Positions 51,924 through 60,986 are shown, numbered from the stretch's first letter. The stretch is 64,000 nt of DNA from Vicinamibacterales bacterium (GCA_958296065.1 CATQHX010000014.1:1-64000), one strand, 5' to 3'. The notes: generated by a model from the sequence alone, not told the origin. A program made the numbers and translations.

Positions 51924-52233
51924 CTGAACATCCTCGCGCCGCGATGACCCAGCGTCAACTGCCGGTCCCGGGCACGGCGCGGGCCAGCACCATCCTACCG
52001 GCTCCGCTGCCCAACGACCGCCACCACAGCCCGGCCATTCTCGCGGCCCCCCGCCCCCTCGACGCCTCCTCGACAATCCAAGCGACTGCCGGAGAACAAA
52101 GGTCAATCGACCCCGCCCCGTGCGCTCTGCCATCGGCCAGATGTAAGAGATCCTGGACCGACCTGGGAGCGGGAGTGCCCGCCGGTCACCACCGTCGGGG
52201 CCAATGCCGTCAAGCCCAAGCCGAGATCCGGGG
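51924..52233. other. Promoter-side gap of the three-gene operon
   Basis: 310 bp upstream of the methyltransferase start. No gene seen and no good -35/-10 pair recognised. It ends at the DUF4338 remnant and the right 21-bp repeat. Confidence 0.4.
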
Positions 52234-52365
52234 TTAACCGTTCGGTCGTGCCGGTGCGTGGCGACGGTTGAGCGCCGACGGACCGGCGATCAGCGAGCGC
52301 AGCAACGCCATCTCCGCTGTCGTGAAGTCGCGGCCATAGTAACGGCAGTCGACCGGCGTGGTCAT
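52234..52365 (-). pseudogene. N-terminal remnant of a DUF4338 (Druantia DruA-like / transposon-associated) gene
   Basis: A 43-codon frame from ATG 52365 reads DCRYYGRDFTTAEMALLRSL then IAGPSALNR, matching the first helices of DUF4338 proteins. It then jumps to RPNG and TAA. The family's next part (cysteine/tryptophan segment and beyond, several hundred residues) is absent. The last 21 bp, including the stop, are the direct repeat shared with the left island border. DUF4338 genes travel with mobile elements and one is a Druantia component. Confidence 0.6.
52235..52255. repeat. 21-bp island-flanking direct repeat, right copy
   Basis: Identical to 43624-43644. Here it forms the 3' end of the DUF4338 remnant. 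Confidence 0.7.
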
Positions 52366-53037
52366 GTCGGCGCCGCCAGTTCGTGCCGCCCCGCGCGTCC
52401 ATCGACCAAGGCGGCCACGCAGCGGTCTCGTCCAGCGGCCAGCCGCCGTTGTGAGCGCTCGCCGCCAAGCACGCTTCGAGCCAGCGGAGGAGATCGATAC
52501 TGAGCCCCTCGCGGGTTGACGAGCGCGCGCGGGACCTGCACGCGCCACGGAGTCTCGCCGGCGTGCCGCAGCCCCGCCGCGTGCTGGTGCGCGCGATCGC
52601 CCCGGCGAGCGGCTCGAACAGCAGCACGAAGCGGGACACGCTATCGGCCGGCGCCCCCCGGTATAACCGCACGGCGAAGAACGCACTGGTCCCGCAGGCC
52701 GAGCTGGTCAGTCGGCACGGATTCTCTGGACGCCGACGGCGCGTCTGGATGGGCCAGCCGCATGTCCATACCAGCTAGACCGAACGGCTACCAAGCCGCC
52801 CCGTGAGCGGATCCGGGATCCGGAAATCCCGAAATCCCGGACCAAATCCCGAAATCCGCGAAATCCCGGTTCCGGGTGCCGGGTGGTCTCCGAATTCCGA
52901 CCAATTGGGACCAATTCCGGAGTTCCGGAAATCCGGGCCTTAGCTTAGCTCGGCGATCCAGGCATCGTGGTAACGTGAGTGGTAAGCGCCTTTTTTATAT
53001 TTTCTGACCTATTACACAACAACATGTTCCGTTGATT
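52366..53037. other. 672-bp gap at the right island border
   Basis: No recognisable gene. Minus-strand frames (for example IDLLRWLEACLAASAHNGGW) may be decayed transposon sequence but match nothing I can name. The right part contains the AAATCCCG-rich tract and an AT-rich patch (ttttttatattttctg at 52988). Confidence 0.4.
52804..52945. repeat. Degenerate AAATCCCG / CCGGAAATCC repeat tract
   Basis: AAATCCCG or one-mismatch variants occur about six times in 140 bp (52823, 52832, 52845, 52854, 52861, 52928), mixed with gaattccgaccaattgg motifs and their near-inverse. Many half-sites are inverted, so the tract can fold. The density is far above the surroundings. Confidence 0.7.
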
Positions 53038-54803
53038 TCAGTGCTGTAGCGCGAACACGAACAGGTTGTTCCCTGCGCTCGGGGTGATCTCCGGCGTCAG
53101 CCGGATGAATCCCGACGCGGTCCCCGCGGTGCCCGTGCTCACCGCCACGTACTGCCGGCCGTCGACCGCGTAGGTGATGGGGAAGCCGGTGACCGCCGAG
53201 CCGAGGTTGATCTCCCAGAGCACCTCGCCGGTCTCGTCGTCGAAGGCCCGGAAGCGCCCGTTGACGTCGCCGCCGAAGACGAGCCCGCCGCCGGTCGCGA
53301 CGAGCGACATCGTGGCGGTGCGCTGCTCGTACAGCCACTCGGTGGCTCCGGTCTCCGCCGAGATCGCCTGCACCGTGCCGAGCTGATCGTAGCCCGGCGC
53401 GAACTGCGTGCGCACGGCGAGCGCGTAGAGGTCCATGCCTCCGTCGCGGGTGGCCATCATCCGCGCGCAGGCGTTGCGCAGCGGCATGTACATCCGGTTG
53501 GTGCGGGGGCTGTAGGCGCCGGCCTCCCAGTCCTTGCCGCCGATCCAGGTGGGGCAGGCCAGCACGTCCTGGCCTTCGGCGCTGAATACGACCTCGGTGT
53601 TCTCGATGACGTCGCCGGTGGCGCCGTCGATGGCGCTGATCACGTTCTGGGTCACCGTCGGCCGCGCCCAGAGGAACTCGCCGGTGGCGCGGTCGAGGGT
53701 GTAAACCACACCGGTCTTGCCGGGAATGCCGGTCAGAACCCGGCGCGTCTCGCCGGGCGTGAGCCGCGGGTTGATCCAGCTCACGGCCGCCGGATCCGGC
53801 GCCACCGCCGTGTCGACGAGGATGCGCTCGAACGGATGGTCGAGATCCCAATGGTCGTTCAGGTGCTGGTAATACCAGACTATTTCGCCGGTGTCGCCGT
53901 GGAGGGCGAGCGTGGAGTTGTGGTACAGGTGCTGGTTCTCGACGCCGCCGAGCATGAACTTCGGCGCCGGTGAGGTAACCGACGTACCGACGTAGACCAG
54001 GTTCAGCGCCGGGTCGTAGCTCGGGGCCATCCACGATCCGACGTGCACGCGCTGCTCGAAGGGGATGCCGCCCCAGGTCTCGTCGCCCGGCTCGCCCGGC
54101 GCGGGGACGGTGCGCCGCCGCCAGACCTCCTACCCGGTCGTCGCGTCGTGGGCCGTGATGACGCACGCGTCGGGTCCGCCGCGCGGCATGCAGCTCCTTC
54201 CGGAGACGACCTTCCCGCCGGCGATGATCGGTCCGGACGAATGCCGCGCGGGGTTCCTCGTGTAATCGAGGATCGGCGTCTGCCAGGCGAGCCGGCCGGT
54301 CTCGGCGTCGAGGGCGAAGACGTGGTTGTCGACGCTGGTGTCGATGATGTGGCGGCCGTAGATCGCGATGTTGCGGTTGGTGGTGAGGTTGCCGACGTAC
54401 TCCGTGACGTCTTCGGGATTGTCCCTGCGGTACTCCCAGACGAGATCGCCGGTCGCCGCGTCGATGGCCTGGATCACGTCGCCCGGGTTGGGCATGTAGA
54501 GCACGCCGCCGTAGGCCAGCGGCGTTCCTTCCTGGCTGCCCTCGGTCAGGGCGCGAGACCAGACCATGCGCAGGGTCCCGAGTTTCCGCGGTCGATCTGG
54601 TCGAGCGGGCTGTAGCCCCAGCCGTTGGGCGTGCGGCGCCACGTCAACCAGTCGCCGGGTGCGGGATCCTCCAGCATGGCGTCGGTGACCGGAACGAAGT
54701 CGGCGATGGGCTGCGCGTTGACGACCGGCGGGGCCGCCGCCAGGAAGGGCAGCGCCAAGAAGCCGGCCGCAAGGAGTCGAGCAGTACGAGGCAGGTACGA
54801 CAT
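53038..54803 (-). pseudogene. Quinoprotein (PQQ-type) dehydrogenase pseudogene
   Basis: The remains align end to end with the intact protein at 56988-58748. Lesion 1 is a frameshift near 54580: the frame from ATG 54803 (GGAGG upstream, signal peptide, QIDRGN) loses one base before GTLRMVWSRA. Lesion 2 is an in-frame TAG at 54130 where the paralogue has a Glu codon (HDATTG*EVWRRRT). The rest is well preserved (HLNDHWDLDHPFER, GGKDWEAGAYSP, GGGLVFGGDVNGRFRAFD), so inactivation looks recent. It is a propeller of the PQQ alcohol-dehydrogenase fold, exported, with no heme domain. Confidence 0.85.
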
Positions 54804-54892
54804 AGCTGTTCCTCCACACCCACTGAAGCGAGTGGCCCGGCCAGTTGGAGTTCGACAGACGACAATCGTGTGCGCAACCGTATCACAGTCGA

Positions 54893-54922
54893 TTGACATC
54901 AATACATCACACTACGTATGTT
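54893..54922 (+). promoter_or_regulatory. Sigma70-like promoter of the vapBC operon
   Basis: TTGACA at 54893-54898, 18-bp spacer, TATGTT at 54917-54922. The -10 ends 6 nt before the ATG at 54929 and no ribosome site is present, so the mRNA is probably leaderless. Confidence 0.6.
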
Positions 54923-54928
54923 CTGATG

Positions 54929-55177
54929 ATGCGTACCACCCTGACTCTGGATCCCGACGTGGCGGCCCTGGCCGAACGCATCCAGCGGGTGCGCGGTCAG
55001 AGCTTCAAGGCGATTGTCAACGAGGCTCTGCGGAGTGGTCTGCGCGGCATGGCGGCTCCGTCCGGCCCGCCGTCGATCTACCGGACCCCTGCAGTGGACC
55101 TCGGCCGCTGCCGGATCGGCAGCCTGGACGACGTCGCCGAAGTGCTGGCCGTCGCGGAGGGCGAGGAGTTCCGTTGA
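54929..55177 (+). CDS. vapB: VapB-like ribbon-helix-helix antitoxin
   Basis: The ATG at 54929 (a second ATG precedes it at 54926) gives 82 residues. The N-terminus is a classic RHH repressor strand and helices (MRTTLTLDPDVAALAERIQRV, FKAIVNEALRSGL), which should bind the promoter. The C-terminal part is the toxin-binding tail. The stop overlaps the toxin start (TTGA), so translation is coupled. The promoter is immediately upstream. Confidence 0.83.
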   Translation: MRTTLTLDPDVAALAERIQRVRGQSFKAIVNEALRSGLRGMAAPSGPPSIYRTPAVDLGRCRIGSLDDVAEVLAVAEGEEFR

Positions 55178-55602
55178 TCCTCGTCGACGCCAACCTGCTG
55201 GTCTACGCGCACGTGGCTTCGTTCCCCCAGCACGAGCGGGCGCGCACGTGGCTGGATGGACGCATCAATGCTGCCGCGCCCGTCGGGCTTCCGTGGCCGA
55301 GTCTGCTGGCCTTCGTGCGGATCGTCAGCAATCCGCGCATCTTCGACCGGCCCGTTCCTGTGTCCGCCGCCTGGCGGCAGGCGGAGTCCTGGCTCGCCGC
55401 GAAGTCGGTCTGGGTCCCGCTACCGACGGAGCGTCACCAGGATGTCCTCGCCCCGCTCATGGCGAGCGCCGAGGGCCGCGCCAACCTCGTGCCGGATGCG
55501 CACCTGGCCGCGCTGGCCATCGAGCACGGCCTCGTGCTGTGCTCGACGGACGGCGACTTCGCCCGCTTCGACGGCCTGGAGTGGCAGGACCCGTTGCGGT
55601 AG
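55174..55602 (+). CDS. vapC: VapC PIN-domain toxin (RNase)
   Basis: TTG 55174 overlaps the antitoxin stop and has GGAG/GAGGAG upstream. The 142-residue PIN domain has the acidic set: ILVDANLLVYA, an E/D pair in the middle (WLDGRI, AESWL), VPDAHLAALAIEHG and CSTDGDFARF. It should cleave RNA, in known members tRNA or rRNA. The tracked ORF begins 180 codons upstream and is not real there. It makes a complete toxin-antitoxin module with the preceding gene. Confidence 0.87.
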   Translation: MILVDANLLVYAHVASFPQHERARTWLDGRINAAAPVGLPWPSLLAFVRIVSNPRIFDRPVPVSAAWRQAESWLAAKSVWVPLPTERHQDVLAPLMASAEGRANLVPDAHLAALAIEHGLVLCSTDGDFARFDGLEWQDPLR

Positions 55603-55644
55603 CCGCGGCGCCCTGCCGTCAGCGATGCGTTCCAGCGCTTGCGC

Positions 55645-56634
55645 TCAACTCCTGCACGAGCTCCACGAACGCGGTGTCGGCCTGGTCCCTCCTTCAGGAG
55701 CGCCGGGCCGCGTCTTCGGTGTGGCTTGATCTGGTACGTGGTCCCCCGGCTGCCTCCGCCCGCTCTGCAGGTGGTTCCGGGTTTCCTGGATCAGTTGGGG
55801 CACTCGTCTGCGCGCGTGGTTCAGAAGGTCTTCACCTGCAATCCTGTTCTCGGACCACGTGGTGGTCGGTTCCTCATCCGGCGGCACCGCGTATCGCCAT
55901 GCGCCTGCGTACCGGCTCAGCTTCTCCAGTTGTTTGGGATTCCGGCCAGCCCCGATCCGTTCTCCGTTTGCTTCGGCCTGTGTCCAGAGCTTGTCGAGCT
56001 CATGGGTGTGCTCTACTCGCCGTCCGTCTGCGGTGATCAGCGCCTTGAGGGCGCGTTCCATCGACTGTTGGAGGAATTCGCACTTGTCGGCCGGATGTTC
56101 CTCCCGGTTAGCCGATCTCCATCGTCGTTCGGCTTGTTCGAGAAGCTCGTTGCTGTGGTCGGGCTCGAACGTTGTGGTTTTCACCATCTCGGCGCCGTTC
56201 CATGTGTAGGCCGGACCCGTGGCCGCCGGCGTGATTCCGTCGCGGAGGTAGACCGTCCGTCCTTCTTCGAGCGCCACGCCCTGGATATGGGACGCGCTCA
56301 GGCGATGGCGCTCGGCGGTCGCCCGGTCCATGACGATCACGTCCAGCTCGTCGCCGCTGCGGCCGCATTGCCAGCGGTCGTGACGGGGCGGGACTCCTTT
56401 GCCACGTTCCTTGATCACGAGCAGGTCGAGGTCGCTGCGCTCCGACATCTGGTTCCGGGCGGCGGATCCGAACAGGATTATCTGGTCGGGTTGGAGCTTC
56501 TCGACCACCAGTGTGATGGCGGCGTGGAGTCGTTCGGCGCTGGGCGCTCCGGCGTGGGTTCTGCGCGTTGCGTCTGCGATGGGCGCCGGTGGAAGCGTCG
56601 TGGTCATCTTCGGGCCAGTCGTGTCCCGGTCCAT
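55645..56634 (-). CDS. MNT-HEPN fusion protein
   Basis: ATG 56634 gives 329 residues (another ATG at 56607); the tracked ORF extends through a low-complexity Arg/Ser/Glu stretch. The N-terminal 150 residues are a nucleotidyltransferase (IILFGSAARNQMSERSDLDLLVI). The C-terminal 150 are a HEPN-like helical domain (LLEQAERRWRSANREEHPADKCEF). In two-gene systems the MNT partner blocks the HEPN RNase; fusing them in one chain makes it a candidate self-regulated nuclease or an RNA-modifying enzyme. A poly-G run lies 200 bp upstream. Confidence 0.8.
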   Translation of the reverse strand: MDRDTTGPKMTTTLPPAPIADATRRTHAGAPSAERLHAAITLVVEKLQPDQIILFGSAARNQMSERSDLDLLVIKERGKGVPPRHDRWQCGRSGDELDVIVMDRATAERHRLSASHIQGVALEEGRTVYLRDGITPAATGPAYTWNGAEMVKTTTFEPDHSNELLEQAERRWRSANREEHPADKCEFLQQSMERALKALITADGRRVEHTHELDKLWTQAEANGERIGAGRNPKQLEKLSRYAGAWRYAVPPDEEPTTTWSENRIAGEDLLNHARRRVPQLIQETRNHLQSGRRQPGDHVPDQATPKTRPGAPEGGTRPTPRSWSSCRS

Positions 56635-56987
56635 TTCCAGTCCCGATTCTACCTCGCGCCGCTCCGACTCTGACCGTTCCGAGCGGGCCCGCTCACGCGC
56701 GGCATGCCGCTGTTGCGGCAGCGGCGCTCGAGGTTGCGCCGGACCGCCCGCCTCGCGCCGTTGGACGCGTCCGGGCACGACGATGCCGCAGTGGTCGCGC
56801 TCGAAGCTCGGCCCATGGAGTACTCGCGCGGGGGGGGGGGGAGCCGTGCAACCGACGCCTCTAACGCATCTTGGGCAGCGTCGACATCGAGATCACGATG
56901 TCGTTCTGCGGGCCGAGCACCGGCAGGGACCGGCCGGCGGCCGATGCGCGGGCACTATGCTGAACCGTCGCAGACCATGGCCGCGTG
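56635..56987. other. Gap between the MNT-HEPN and quinoprotein genes
   Basis: 353 bp upstream of MNT-HEPN and downstream of the quinoprotein stop. It contains a TAGAAT box (56646-56651, minus strand) and the 12-G run at 56830. No gene seen. Confidence 0.5.
56830..56841. repeat. Homopolymer run of 12 G
   Basis: cgcgc followed by twelve G and then agcc. It lies in the upstream region of the MNT-HEPN gene. Such runs are slippage-prone and also prone to sequencing error. Confidence 0.85.
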
Positions 56988-58748
56988 TCAGGGCAGCGCG
57001 AACACGAAGAACGTGTTCCCGGCGCTCGGGCGCAGCTCCCGCGTCAGGCCGATGAAGCCGGAGGCGGTCGCCGCCGAGCCGGTGCTCACCGCCACGTACT
57101 GCCGGCCGTCGACCGCGTAGCTGATGGGGAAGCCGGTCACCGGCGAGCCCAGATTTATCTCCCACAGCACGTCGCCGGTCTCCTGGTCGAGGGCCCGGAA
57201 GCGGCCGTTGACGTCACCGCCGAAGACGAGCCCGCCGCCGGTCGCGACGAGCGACATGGTGGCGGCCCGCTGCTCGTGAATCCAGAGCGTCCGCCCGGTC
57301 TCGGCCGAGATCGCGTGCACCGCGCCCAACTGGTCGGTGCCGGGCGCGAGCTGGTGGCGCACCCCGAGGGCGTAGCCCCGCAGGTTCCCCTCCAAGGTCG
57401 CCAGCATGCGCGCGCAACTGTTGCGCAACGGCATGTACATCGCGTTGGTCAGCGGGCTGTAGGCGCCGGCCTCCCAGTCCTTGCCGCCGATCAGGGTGGG
57501 GCAGGCCAGCACCTCCTGACCCAGGGCGCTGAACACCACCTCGCCGTTCTCGGTCACCGCCCCGGTGGCGCCGTCGATGTCGCTGATGACGTTCTGCGTC
57601 ACCGTGGGCGTCGCCCAGAGGAACTCGCCGGTCTCGCGATCGAGGGTGTAGACCAGGCCGGTCTTGCCGGGAATGCCGGTCAGCACCTTGCGCACTGCGC
57701 CGCGCTCGAGCCGCGGGTTGATCCAGGCCACCGCCTCGGGATCCGGAGCGACGGCGGTGTCGACGAGCAGCCGCTCGAACGGGTGGTCGAGGTCCCAGTG
57801 GTCGTTCAGATGCTGGTAATACCAGACGATGTTGCCCGTGTCGGCGTCGAGCGCCAGGGTCGAGTTGTGGTAGAGGTGCGCCAGGTCGGCGCCGCCGAGC
57901 ATGAACTTCGGCGCCGGCGAGGTGACCGACGTGCCGATGTAGACCAGGTTCAGCTCCGGGTCGTAGCTGGGGACCATCCAGGCGCCGACGTGCTTGCGCT
58001 CCTCGAACGGCACGTCGCCCCATGTCTCGTCGCCCGGCTCGCCGGGCGCCGGAATCGTCCGCCGCCGCCACAGCTCTTCGCCGGTCGTCGCGTCGTGGGC
58101 GACGATGACGCAGGCGTCGGGTCCGCCGCGCGTGGAGCAGCTCCGGCCGGAGATCACCTTTCCATCGGCGATGATCGGCCCCGAGCTCTGCAGCGCGGGA
58201 TGCGTCTCGTAGTCGAGGATCCGCGTCTCCCACACCTGCCGTCCGGTCGCCGCATCGAGCGCGAACACGTAGCCGTCGGCGCTGGTGTCGATGATGCGGT
58301 CTTCGTAGATGGCGAGATTGCGGTTGGTGGTGGCCAAGCCGCGCGTGGCGGTGTCCTCCGGCAGATCGCGGCGGTACTCCCAAAGAAGATCGCCGGTGGC
58401 GGCGTCGATCGCCTGGATGACGTCCCTCGGGTTCGGCACGTACAGCACGCCGCGGTAGGCCAGCGGCGTCGCCTGCTGGCTGCCCGGCCCCATACCGCGC
58501 GACCAGACCATGCGCAGATCGGCGACGTTCTCGCGGGTGATCCCGTCCAGCGGGCTGTAGCCCCAGCCGTCGAGCGTCCGCCGCCACATCAGCCAGTCGG
58601 CCGGCGCCGGATCCTCGATCATCGCGTCGGTGACCGGGACGAAGTCGGCGGAGGACTGTGCCTGGACAGCCGGTGCGGCGATCCCCAGAACGAGCAGGAC
58701 GGCTGCGCAGAAGAGGAAGGAGCGTGCGGTACGGAGCTGATACGCCAT
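56988..58748 (-). CDS. Quinoprotein (PQQ-type) dehydrogenase-like protein
   Basis: ATG 58748 has GGAGG eight bases upstream; the tracked start is 45 codons earlier. The 586-residue protein has a signal peptide ending at APAVQAQ and an eight-bladed quinoprotein propeller (DWLMWRRTLDGWGYSPL, YVPNPRDVIQAIDAATGDLLWEYRR, GGKDWEAGAYSPLTNAMYMPL, GGDVNGRFRALDQETGDVLWEINLG). The usual tryptophan-docking WxxG-like sequences are present, but no heme domain follows. It resembles the acidobacterial quinoprotein group that is expanded in genomes of this kind. Its damaged paralogue lies 2.2 kb away. Confidence 0.87.
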   Translation of the reverse strand: MAYQLRTARSFLFCAAVLLVLGIAAPAVQAQSSADFVPVTDAMIEDPAPADWLMWRRTLDGWGYSPLDGITRENVADLRMVWSRGMGPGSQQATPLAYRGVLYVPNPRDVIQAIDAATGDLLWEYRRDLPEDTATRGLATTNRNLAIYEDRIIDTSADGYVFALDAATGRQVWETRILDYETHPALQSSGPIIADGKVISGRSCSTRGGPDACVIVAHDATTGEELWRRRTIPAPGEPGDETWGDVPFEERKHVGAWMVPSYDPELNLVYIGTSVTSPAPKFMLGGADLAHLYHNSTLALDADTGNIVWYYQHLNDHWDLDHPFERLLVDTAVAPDPEAVAWINPRLERGAVRKVLTGIPGKTGLVYTLDRETGEFLWATPTVTQNVISDIDGATGAVTENGEVVFSALGQEVLACPTLIGGKDWEAGAYSPLTNAMYMPLRNSCARMLATLEGNLRGYALGVRHQLAPGTDQLGAVHAISAETGRTLWIHEQRAATMSLVATGGGLVFGGDVNGRFRALDQETGDVLWEINLGSPVTGFPISYAVDGRQYVAVSTGSAATASGFIGLTRELRPSAGNTFFVFALP

Positions 58749-59038
58749 CTCGACACCTCCAGAACGCGCGATTCCCGGCGTCCGACCGGTACAGGTGTCT
58801 ACGGTAGCAGCTTCCGCCTTCCTCACGCGGGCCAGTCCTCCGTTTCGATTGCATCCCACGCATCCGCGAGTTCGGCACGCCACGACTCACGGGTTGCCGC
58901 CTTGTAGCCGGCTTCAAGGGTGGCTCGGTCCGGCTGGCGGTGAATGCGGACGGTTCCGGCGATGAAGCGGCTGATGCAGCGGAGTATCGTCATGTTCCCT
59001 CATATAGGATTGATCACCACAGAGGATTGAGCACCATC

Positions 59039-60763
59039 ATGAACGAACTCAAGCTCGCGGTGAACCGGCGGCGTTTCATCACCGGACTGTCGGCGGCGGG
59101 GATCACCTCCACGCTGCTGCCCGGCGCGCTTGTGGCGGTCGCGCAGGATGCGGACGAAGTGACGGTCGAGATGCTGGCGGCCGCGCAGCGCATCGCCGGG
59201 CTGAGGTTCACGGACGAGGAGCTCGAGCGCATCGCAGCGGGGCTCAACAGGCCCGGCGGACGGCCCGACGTCGGGACCCTGCGCGCGGCCAATCTGGGGA
59301 ACGCCGTGCAGCCGGCCATCGTGTTCAACCCGGTTCCGCCGGGGATGACGCTGCCGAGCGAGCGGCGTCCGATGCGGCGCGCCGACATCGCGGTGGCGAT
59401 GCCGTCCACCGACGAGGAGCTGGCGTTCCTGCCGGTCACGCACCTGGCGAAGCTCGTCGAGACCCGCCAGGTGAAGCCGTCCGAGCTGACCGAGCTGTAT
59501 CTTGCGCGGCTGCGGCGGTACGACCCGGCGCTGCACTGCGTGGTCAGTTACACGGAGGAGATCGCGCGGCGGCAGGCGCGGCAGGCCGATGGGGAGATCG
59601 CCGCGGGCATATATCGCGGGCCCCTGCACGGGATCCCCTGGGGCGCGAAGGACCTGCTCGCGGTTCGCGGTACGCGGACCACATGGGGCGCCTCGCCTTA
59701 CCGTCACCAGACCATCGACACGGACGCCACGGTGTACACGCGACTCGCTGAAGCGGGCGCCGTTCTCGTCGCCAAGCTGTCGATGGGCGCCCTGGCATCC
59801 GGCGATCGCTGGTTCGGCGGCCGGACGCGCAACCCGTGGAACACGGAGCAGGGAGCGAGCGGATCGTCGGCCGGCTCGGGGGCGGCGACCGCGGCGGGGC
59901 TGGTCGGTTTTGCCATCGGGACCGAGACGCGCGGCTCGATCATCTCGCCATCGACGCGCAACGGCGTTACCGGCCTGCGCCCGACGTTCGGGCGGGTGAG
60001 CCGTTACGGCGCGATGGCGCTGGCCTGGACCCTGGACAAGATCGGCCCGATGTGCCGCTCCTCCGAGGACTGTGCGCTCGTGTTCGACGTCATCCGCGGT
60101 CCGGACGGTCGTGACAACACCCTGCTCGACGTGCCCTTCAACTGGGACGCCGAGGCCGACGTCGCCGGCCTGCGGGTGGGCTACCTGCGGTCGAGCTTCG
60201 ACGAGGACGCCGTCGAGGAAGATCCGCAGAACCCGCAGCGCGCGGCGCAGGAGCGGCAGACGATGGCAAACAACCGGGCCGCCCTCGACACGCTGAGAGG
60301 CATGGGGGTGACCCTGGCCCCGTTCGACCTGCCCGAGGTGCCGGGCGCCGCACTCGGCTTCATCGTGGGTACCGAGGCGGCGGCCGGGTTCGACGTGGCC
60401 ACGCTCAACGGCGAGCTGGACAGCATGCGCGAGGCGCCGGAGGAGAGCCGCTGGCCCGACCGCTTCAGCGCCGCCCGCTTCGTCCCGGCGATCGACTATC
60501 TGCAAGCCAACCGGCTGCGGATGCAGATCATCGAGCAGGTCCACGAGGCGTTCGGCGACCTCGACCTGTTTGTCGGCAGCAACCTGGGGCTGACCAACTT
60601 CACGGGACACCCGGAGATCAGCATGCCGAGCGGGTTCTTCGAGGGATCGCCGACGAGCCTGCGCTTCACCGGCAAGCTCTTCGGCGAGGCGGAGATGCTG
60701 CGGCTGGCGCACGCCTGGCAGGGGGTCACCGACCACCACCTGCAGCATCCGCCGCTCGGCTGA
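59039..60763 (+). CDS. Tat-exported amidase-signature protein
   Basis: ATG 59039 begins a Tat signal (NRRRFITGLSAAGITSTLLPG). The 574-residue protein has the complete amidase-signature triad: Lys in IPWGAKDLLA, cis-Ser in GASGSSAGSGAAT and the Ser nucleophile in GTETRGSIISPS. The C-terminal half is ordinary for GatA-like amidases. Substrate unknown; export argues against a GatA role. A 12-bp hairpin follows the gene and also closes the convergent esterase. Confidence 0.9.
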   Translation: MNELKLAVNRRRFITGLSAAGITSTLLPGALVAVAQDADEVTVEMLAAAQRIAGLRFTDEELERIAAGLNRPGGRPDVGTLRAANLGNAVQPAIVFNPVPPGMTLPSERRPMRRADIAVAMPSTDEELAFLPVTHLAKLVETRQVKPSELTELYLARLRRYDPALHCVVSYTEEIARRQARQADGEIAAGIYRGPLHGIPWGAKDLLAVRGTRTTWGASPYRHQTIDTDATVYTRLAEAGAVLVAKLSMGALASGDRWFGGRTRNPWNTEQGASGSSAGSGAATAAGLVGFAIGTETRGSIISPSTRNGVTGLRPTFGRVSRYGAMALAWTLDKIGPMCRSSEDCALVFDVIRGPDGRDNTLLDVPFNWDAEADVAGLRVGYLRSSFDEDAVEEDPQNPQRAAQERQTMANNRAALDTLRGMGVTLAPFDLPEVPGAALGFIVGTEAAAGFDVATLNGELDSMREAPEESRWPDRFSAARFVPAIDYLQANRLRMQIIEQVHEAFGDLDLFVGSNLGLTNFTGHPEISMPSGFFEGSPTSLRFTGKLFGEAEMLRLAHAWQGVTDHHLQHPPLG

Positions 60764-60938
60764 CGCGGAACAACCCGTCTGGTCGCCCTTGACGATGACC
60801 GCACCTGACGCCTGATGCTCATCGAGTGCGGATCCGACAGCCGAACGGTGGGCGCCTCGGAAAGAAACGCAACGCGCGGGCCCGGAGACCTTGGACCCGG
60901 CGTTGCGGCGCGGACAGGCGTGCCCGGCGAAACCACTG

Positions 60939-60969
60939 CGGGTAGCGGTCGATAGCTGACCGCTACCCG
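60939..60969. terminator. Bidirectional GC-rich hairpin between convergent genes
   Basis: Perfect stem CGGGTAGCGGTC / GACCGCTACCCG, 7-nt loop gatagct, no U-run. It lies between the amidase (+) and the hydrolase (-). Confidence 0.6.
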
Positions 60970-60986
60970 TCCTCGGCGTGCGTTCC

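Noticed and set aside
52804-52945. AAATCCCG tract as a CRISPR array
   Set aside because: Units are 8-10 bp, irregularly spaced and partly inverted; no 25-40 bp repeats with spacers.
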